10,110 nt of DNA from assembly GCA_021106655.1 (NCBI GenBank), contig JAIOTT010000129.1:1-10110 (forward strand), in the 5' to 3' direction. The stretch comes from Bacteroidales bacterium (GTDB lineage Bacteria; Bacteroidota; Bacteroidia; Bacteroidales; SMBSF77). The stretch's first letter is position 1. Every line of letters begins with the position of its first letter. Under the pieces are notes generated by a model, which made no database searches, was not told where the DNA came from, and saw nothing but the letters and a program-made list of their open reading frames with translations. A program made the position numbers and the translations under genes. This document shows, piece by piece, positions 6,412 to 10,110 of the stretch.

Positions 6412-7872
6412 ATGAGTAGTGAATTAACAAGCCTTAAACCGGCTGTATTATGGAAAAATTTTGAAGGTATCTGTGGTGTACCCCATCCATCAAAAAAAGA
6501 AGAAATGATCAGGCAGTTTCTGGTCGACTTCGGGAACAAGCACAATCTGGAAACAATTGTTGATGAAGTAGGAAATGTAATTATCAAAAAACCTGCTACA
6601 CCTGGAATGGAAAATGTGAAAGGCGTGGTATTGCAGGGACACATCGATATGGTTCCTCAAAAGAACAGCGACATTGTTCATGATTTCGAGAAGGATCCTA
6701 TACAAACGTATGTAGATGGCGAATGGGTTAAAGCCCGCGGAACCACCCTTGGATCGGATAATGGTATTGGAGTGGCGGCAGCGATGTCGGTTCTCGAAGC
6801 TAATGATATCTCCCATGGCCCTGTCGAAGCACTGTTTACTGTGGATGAGGAAACAGGTATGACAGGCGCTTTTGGCCTGAAGCCCGGCATTCTGAAAGGT
6901 GATATTTTGATTAATATGGACTCTGAAGATGAAGGTGAATTATATATCGGATGTGCAGGTGGTGTTAATACAAACATGAAGTTTCATTATACTGAAATAC
7001 CTGTTCCTGCCGGATCAGCTGCATACAAGATCAGCATCACCGGACTTAAAGGAGGCCATTCAGGCATAGATATTCCGCTGGGAAGAGGCAATTCAAATAA
7101 AATTATTAACAGATTGTTCTGGCATGCTGCTGCAGATTTCGGTCTGCGTATCTCAAATATCGACGGTGGCAGCCTTCGTAATGCTATCCCACGTGAAGCA
7201 TTTGCTGTAGTCACAATTCCTGAAAATAATAAAGAAAAATTCGAAACCTTCGTAAAAGAATTTGAACAAACAATTAAAAGCGAATTAGGTAAAGTTGATC
7301 CTAACTTTAAGATTGAACTAAACAGTGTTGAACTTCCTGCTACCCTAATTGATGAAACTACACAAGGGAAACTAATTAATACCGTATATGCTTGTCCAAA
7401 TGGCGTTATCGGAATGATAGCTGACATGCCCGACGTTGTAGAGACCTCCACTAATCTTGCTATTGTAAAATCAGAGAATGGTATTATTGAGATTTATACA
7501 TTACAGAGGAGCTCTGTCAATTCCAAAAAAGATGACCTCGCAACTATGGTTCGTTGCGTTTTTGAAACTGCTGGTGCTGAAGTTGAACATTCAGGAACAT
7601 ATCCCGGCTGGAAACCAAACCTCGACTCCCCCGTCCTTGTAACCATGAAGAACGTATATAATAACAAATTCGGAAAAATACCTGATGTTAAGATTATTCA
7701 TGCCGGACTGGAATGTGGATTGATAGGTGATGTCTATCCTGAAATGGACCTGATCTCCTTCGGGCCAACAATAAGAAATCCTCATTCACCGGATGAGATG
7801 GTTAACATTAAATCTGTTGAAATGTTCTGGGATTTTCTGGTTGCTACGCTAGAAAATATTTCATCAAAATAA
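6412..7872 (+). CDS. pepD: Aminoacyl-histidine dipeptidase (PepD, M20 family)
   Basis: The 486-residue product matches the usual PepD length (about 485-490). PepD is a cytosolic two-zinc dipeptidase that cleaves Xaa-His and other dipeptides in the last step of peptide breakdown. The M20 motifs are all present: GHIDM (His77, Asp79), GSDNGIG (bridging Asp116), DEETGM (catalytic Glu146, metal Glu147), NMDSEDEGE (Asp170) and NPHSPDE (His458). Their spacing is the same as in characterised Vibrio and E. coli enzymes with a three-residue shift, from my memory of that family. The GGHSG motif opens the lid/dimerisation domain at about 214-218. The start is supported by AGGAG 6 nt upstream. The gene is divergent from the adhesin gene and is followed by a hairpin-plus-T-run, so it is probably monocistronic. 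Nothing looks broken. Confidence 0.96.
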   Translation: MSSELTSLKPAVLWKNFEGICGVPHPSKKEEMIRQFLVDFGNKHNLETIVDEVGNVIIKKPATPGMENVKGVVLQGHIDMVPQKNSDIVHDFEKDPIQTYVDGEWVKARGTTLGSDNGIGVAAAMSVLEANDISHGPVEALFTVDEETGMTGAFGLKPGILKGDILINMDSEDEGELYIGCAGGVNTNMKFHYTEIPVPAGSAAYKISITGLKGGHSGIDIPLGRGNSNKIINRLFWHAAADFGLRISNIDGGSLRNAIPREAFAVVTIPENNKEKFETFVKEFEQTIKSELGKVDPNFKIELNSVELPATLIDETTQGKLINTVYACPNGVIGMIADMPDVVETSTNLAIVKSENGIIEIYTLQRSSVNSKKDDLATMVRCVFETAGAEVEHSGTYPGWKPNLDSPVLVTMKNVYNNKFGKIPDVKIIHAGLECGLIGDVYPEMDLISFGPTIRNPHSPDEMVNIKSVEMFWDFLVATLENISSK

Positions 7873-7874
7873 TT

Positions 7875-7909
7875 ATTAATTGTTAATGGTTAATTATTAA
7901 TGTTTTTTT
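7875..7909 (+). terminator. Likely intrinsic terminator after pepD
   Basis: ATTAAT-T-GTTAA, a TGG loop and TTAAT-T-ATTAAT can pair (11 bp with one T-T mismatch and one G-T wobble), followed by G and seven Ts. It begins 3 bp past the pepD stop. The stem is all A/T except for one wobble, so stability is modest. Confidence 0.5.
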
Positions 7910-8024
7910 CACGCAAAGTTCGCTAAGATATCGCAAAGTCCGCAAATAAAGAGTTTCCAGATACTTTTGTATAATAATTTCTTTGCGATTTTTGCGTAAT
8001 TTCTTTTGCGTTCTTTGCGTGAAA
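7907..8024. repeat. Imperfect foldback repeat (GCAAAG palindrome type)
   Basis: TTTCACGCAAAG at 7907-7918 pairs perfectly with CTTTGCGTGAAA at 8013-8024, and ATCGCAAAG at 7930-7938 with CTTTGCGAT at 7981-7989. Sequence between these arms is also rich in GCAAA/TTTGCG words. Such palindromes are dispersed between genes in many Bacteroidota genomes. It fills most of the gap between pepD and the transposase-like gene. Confidence 0.75.
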
Positions 8025-8100
8025 CTTTTATTACCCGTTTTTCTTGCATAATTCATTAATTCTTTCTTTATTTGCAGTGATTTTAAATGTAATTGTATTT

Positions 8101-9090
8101 ATGAAAGAACAAATTCGGTTATATGAACGCATTTTGCGAAGCGCTTTTTCGCAACTTACTAAGCCACAGCTAAAAGTACTGGCTGAACTTATCATTGCAT
8201 TATCCCGGACGGCTAGCTTTACACTTAGAGACATTGCCTCAAATTTTCAGGGTGATAGCGATGTTAAACATAAATTAAAAAAACTTCAGTACTTTCTCGA
8301 TGGGCTGGATCTTAATTACTATTTCTGGAAGTCATATATCTCTTTAATATTATGTCTGCCTAATCTAAAGCTTTCAAAAAGAGACAAAATATCCATAACA
8401 ATAAGCTCTGGCAATCTTGGACCAAGTTTTAGACTAATAACAGCAAGCATAAGCTATAGAAATCAACCCCTGCCTCTCTTTCTTAAATTATGGAACGACT
8501 ACGGATATCCTGCTAATTTCAAAACCGAAGTTAAATCTATACTGCTATTGCTAAAAGTTCAATTATCGGCGAAATATAATTATGTGTTTATTATAGACGA
8601 AAATTTAGAGGAAAAGAATTTAACTGAAATATGCGCATCCCAGGAAACTGATTATATTATCAGGATAAGGCCAAATAGGCTAAAGCTTAAAGATGCATCA
8701 GATTTCACTGATATAAAACTATTCCCTGATGGGATTTACCAGGACTCAAATACTGATGTTTTCCCTGCAGACTTAAATTCAAATGTTGCCATAATAAGCA
8801 TCCCTTCTGAAGATGATTCAAGATCCCGTCTCTACTTCGCCACAAACCTTACAAATAAAGAAAATATTTTTAACTATTACAGTAACAGAATGTTCTTTGA
8901 AGATGATCTCTCTTTCCTTATTAATGAACTTAAATGGTCGAAATATTCAAAAAAACTACCTGAAAGGTCAAGATTTGAGAAACTTCTTATTGCCAGCTGT
9001 ATAAGTTATGCATTAAATTCATCAAATGAAAATGATATTGTTAAAAAACTGCAACATATTATTGTGAATCTTTTACGAAATACAAATTAA
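8101..9090 (+). CDS. IS4-type transposase-like protein, catalytic site apparently eroded
   Basis: The frame is intact at 329 residues from ATG 8101; a TTG 19 codons earlier (8044) is open too but less likely. The N-terminal part (about 10-70: LTKPQLKVLAELI, FTLRDIASNF, KHKLKKLQYFL) resembles the helical start of IS4-family transposases. SFRLITASISYRNQPLPLFLKLW (109-131) matches the strand after the first catalytic Asp, but the expected D-x-T-D-L-G reads SSGNLG, so Ser102 takes the Asp position. IIDEN (Asp166) followed by DYIIRIRPN fits the second Asp block. YSNRMFFE (260-267) fits the Y-2-R-3-E signature with Glu267, but the Lys expected seven residues later is Ile274. There is no clear SD. 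The family call and loss of activity are inference: a dead relic or a domesticated gene are both possible. Foldback repeats lie on each side. Confidence 0.7.
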   Translation: MKEQIRLYERILRSAFSQLTKPQLKVLAELIIALSRTASFTLRDIASNFQGDSDVKHKLKKLQYFLDGLDLNYYFWKSYISLILCLPNLKLSKRDKISITISSGNLGPSFRLITASISYRNQPLPLFLKLWNDYGYPANFKTEVKSILLLLKVQLSAKYNYVFIIDENLEEKNLTEICASQETDYIIRIRPNRLKLKDASDFTDIKLFPDGIYQDSNTDVFPADLNSNVAIISIPSEDDSRSRLYFATNLTNKENIFNYYSNRMFFEDDLSFLINELKWSKYSKKLPERSRFEKLLIASCISYALNSSNENDIVKKLQHIIVNLLRNTN

Positions 9091-9168
9091 TTTTCATTAC
9101 CTGTTGTTTAGTTATTTTATAGATAACCTCAATCATTTTTTTATTCTTTTTAGGGTATTTTAATTTCT

Positions 9169-9429
9169 AATGTGAGTCAAGGATTGAGATTATATTAACA
9201 ACGAAGTTACACAAAGTATTAAATAAAAAACGCCACTGATTTCTCAGATTATAGCAGAAAAAACAGTTTTAATTAGCGCGTTCGCGGCAAAAAAAAATTA
9301 GAAATACACTTTATACATTTGTGGTTTTACAAAGAAAAGTCGCTAATTCGCTAATAAAGCATTAACAGTCAGTGAAAATCAGTGCAATCTGTGGCTAAAA
9401 AAAGCTAGTTCCAACCCTTGATTCGCATT
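9169..9429. repeat. Nested imperfect foldback element, MITE-like relic
   Basis: Outer arms: 9169-9183 (AATGTGAGTCAAGGA) against the reverse complement of 9415-9429 (AATGCGAATCAAGGG), 12 of 15 identical. Inner arms: GCCACTGATT at 9232-9241 against 9386-9395, 9 of 10; and 9273-9288 against 9339-9354, 12 of 16. The two inner pairs share one centre near 9313.5. No target duplication was identified. Confidence 0.55.
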
Positions 9430-9566
9430 TCTAGCTAAATTATTTCCTTTGTGAAATTTAATTATTGCTTTGTGAAACTATGTGGAATAGCTTTTACACA
9501 AACTTCCGCTGAGAAGACACAGAGATTCACAGAGTTTTTATTAAATAATTATTTCATCTATTCTTG

Positions 9567-9596
9567 TTTGTTTTAAAAAAATAATTTTTATCTTTG
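9567..9596 (+). promoter_or_regulatory. rpmH promoter (Bacteroidota consensus)
   Basis: TTTG at 9567-9570, an 18-nt spacer and TATCTTTG at 9589-9596 match the -33/-7 consensus of the Bacteroidota primary sigma factor exactly. Transcription would start a few bases after 9600, giving a leader of about 20-25 nt to the ATG at 9626. Confidence 0.8.
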
Positions 9597-9625
9597 CACT
9601 CCGAAAATAAAATAAGATCAATAAT

Positions 9626-9784
9626 ATGAAAAGGACGTTTCAACCATCCAGAAGAAAAAGAAAAAACAAGCATGGATTCAGATCCAGAATGGCAAGTGTT
9701 AACGGAAGGAAGATCCTTGCATTCAGGAGAGCAAAAGGGAGAAAAAAACTAACTGTATCTGACGAAAAACTGGATAAAAGATAA
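9626..9784 (+). CDS. rpmH: 50S ribosomal protein L34
   Basis: The 52-residue, strongly basic product starts MKRTFQPSRRKRKNKHGFRS and continues RMASVNGRKILAFRRAKGRKKL, the universally conserved L34 signature. The last twelve residues (TVSDEKLDKR and before) are a C-terminal tail like those seen in Bacteroidota L34. L34 is a structural protein of the large ribosomal subunit. The gene has its own consensus promoter and a strong terminator 37 bp past its stop, so it is a monocistronic unit. rnpA, its usual partner in many bacteria, does not follow; a small membrane protein gene does. Confidence 0.97.
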   Translation: MKRTFQPSRRKRKNKHGFRSRMASVNGRKILAFRRAKGRKKLTVSDEKLDKR

Positions 9785-9821
9785 TTTTGCCCAGGGTAAT
9801 TTCTTACAACAATATCAAATT

Positions 9822-9855
9822 AAAGAGACATTTTATTATTTGTCTCTTTTTTTAT
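9822..9855 (+). terminator. Intrinsic terminator after rpmH
   Basis: AAAGAGACA (9822-9830) pairs perfectly with TGTCTCTTT (9841-9849) over a 10-nt loop. A T-run follows directly, making it a good rho-independent terminator. Confidence 0.85.
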
Positions 9856-9908
9856 TGCCTGCACTACTGGTTTTCTCAACAAAAAATAATAAATTCGCAA
9901 AAAAAATC

Positions 9909-10110
9909 ATGCTAAGGTTCATACTCTGGATATTAATTTTTTATGTACTCTTCCGTGTCCTGGTGAGATATGTGTTTCCTTTCCTCGTCAGGTATTTTTT
10001 AAAAAGTTCCCAGAACAAGTTCTACAAGCAAAACCCTGACATTAAAAAGAAAAAAGAAGGTGGGGTGAGCATAGATCACGTTCCGGGAAAAGATAAAAAA
10101 GGAAATAAAG
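9909..10110 (+). CDS. Small membrane protein resembling DUF4834 (partial, runs off right edge)
   Basis: 67 codons are visible from ATG 9909; the rest is off-window. The N-terminus MLRFILWILIFYVLFRVLVRYVF is a single hydrophobic segment (about residues 3-31) with basic residues inside and after it. It is followed by FYKQNPDIKKKKEGGVSIDHVP and a Lys-rich tail. This layout (one N-terminal membrane helix, then a short GxVxIDxxP strand and a charged tail) fits the DUF4834 family, which is found in Bacteroidota and has no known function. The family call is from memory of the pattern. No SD is visible and no consensus promoter was found between the rpmH terminator and the start. Confidence 0.65.
   Translation, partial: MLRFILWILIFYVLFRVLVRYVFPFLVRYFLKSSQNKFYKQNPDIKKKKEGGVSIDHVPGKDKKGNK

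Larger units (their letters stand above)
9091..9625. other. Gene-free stretch with repeat relics
   Basis: There is no credible coding frame. Contents: a nested foldback at about 9169-9429, two CTTTGTGAAA words near 9450 and 9472, and a fragment at about 9508-9536 (GCTGAGAAGACACAGAG, then CACAGAG) of a kind widespread between Bacteroidota genes. The rpmH promoter ends the stretch. Confidence 0.7.

Noticed and set aside
6228..6644. 138-codon minus-strand frame overlapping the pepD start
   Set aside because: It is antisense to conserved PepD sequence, and its C-terminal half is only the translated 9-bp array (LQVLKA repeats).
6490..7785. Several minus-strand frames of 64-154 codons inside pepD
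   Set aside because: They are antisense to a gene with all family motifs intact and show no recognisable domain.
8044..8100. TTG start adding 19 residues to the transposase-like protein
   Set aside because: No ribosome-binding sequence supports it, the added residues are not part of the family's N-terminus, and ATG 8101 is directly before the recognisable region.
8031..8234. 67-codon minus-strand frame before and inside the transposase-like gene
   Set aside because: It overlaps that gene's coding strand and has no recognisable features.
7907..9429. A complete insertion sequence bounded by terminal inverted repeats
   Set aside because: The left foldback arms do not pair with the right ones as IS ends, and I could not find a target-site duplication.

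Overview
The window looks like chromosomal DNA from a member of the Bacteroidota. The evidence is low GC with A/T-rich intergenic DNA, a canonical Bacteroidota promoter (TTTG, 18 nt, TAnnTTTG) in front of rpmH, a DUF4834-like gene, a huge modular secreted beta-sandwich protein of the kind exported by type IX secretion, and the palindromic GCAAAG / GCCACTGATT intergenic repeats common in that phylum. I cannot place it to genus.

Layout. (1) Positions 1-5670, minus strand: one uninterrupted reading frame of 1890 codons that runs off the left edge. It encodes an exported mosaic adhesin-like protein: signal peptide, LamG-like domain, alternating fibronectin-III-like linkers and MAM/choice-of-anchor-J-like jelly-roll modules in three families, an Ig/PKD-like segment and two SYGDGWNG modules. 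Several modules are near-identical at DNA level. (2) 5671-6411: a divergent, very A/T-rich intergenic region with promoter candidates for both flanking genes and an array of eight 9-bp units in the presumed leader of the next gene. (3) 6412-7872, plus: a complete PepD-type M20 aminoacyl-histidine dipeptidase with all metal and catalytic residues, followed by a likely intrinsic terminator. (4) 7907-8024: an imperfect foldback repeat. (5) 8101-9090, plus: a 329-aa ORF resembling IS4-type DDE transposases, but with the first catalytic Asp apparently replaced. (6) 9091-9625: gene-free, holding a nested foldback relic and fragments of dispersed repeats, ending in the rpmH promoter. (7) 9626-9784, plus: rpmH (ribosomal protein L34) with a strong terminator. 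(8) 9909 to the right edge, plus: the start of a small membrane protein resembling DUF4834.

The genes do not form one pathway. The adhesin gene is divergent from pepD, which appears to be its own transcription unit, and rpmH is a separate monocistronic unit. The least ordinary parts are the internal structure and odd start of the giant exported protein, the 9-bp array ahead of pepD, and the intact but apparently catalytically eroded transposase-like gene with foldback repeats on both sides. I saw no CRISPR array, tRNA, rRNA or obvious defence system.
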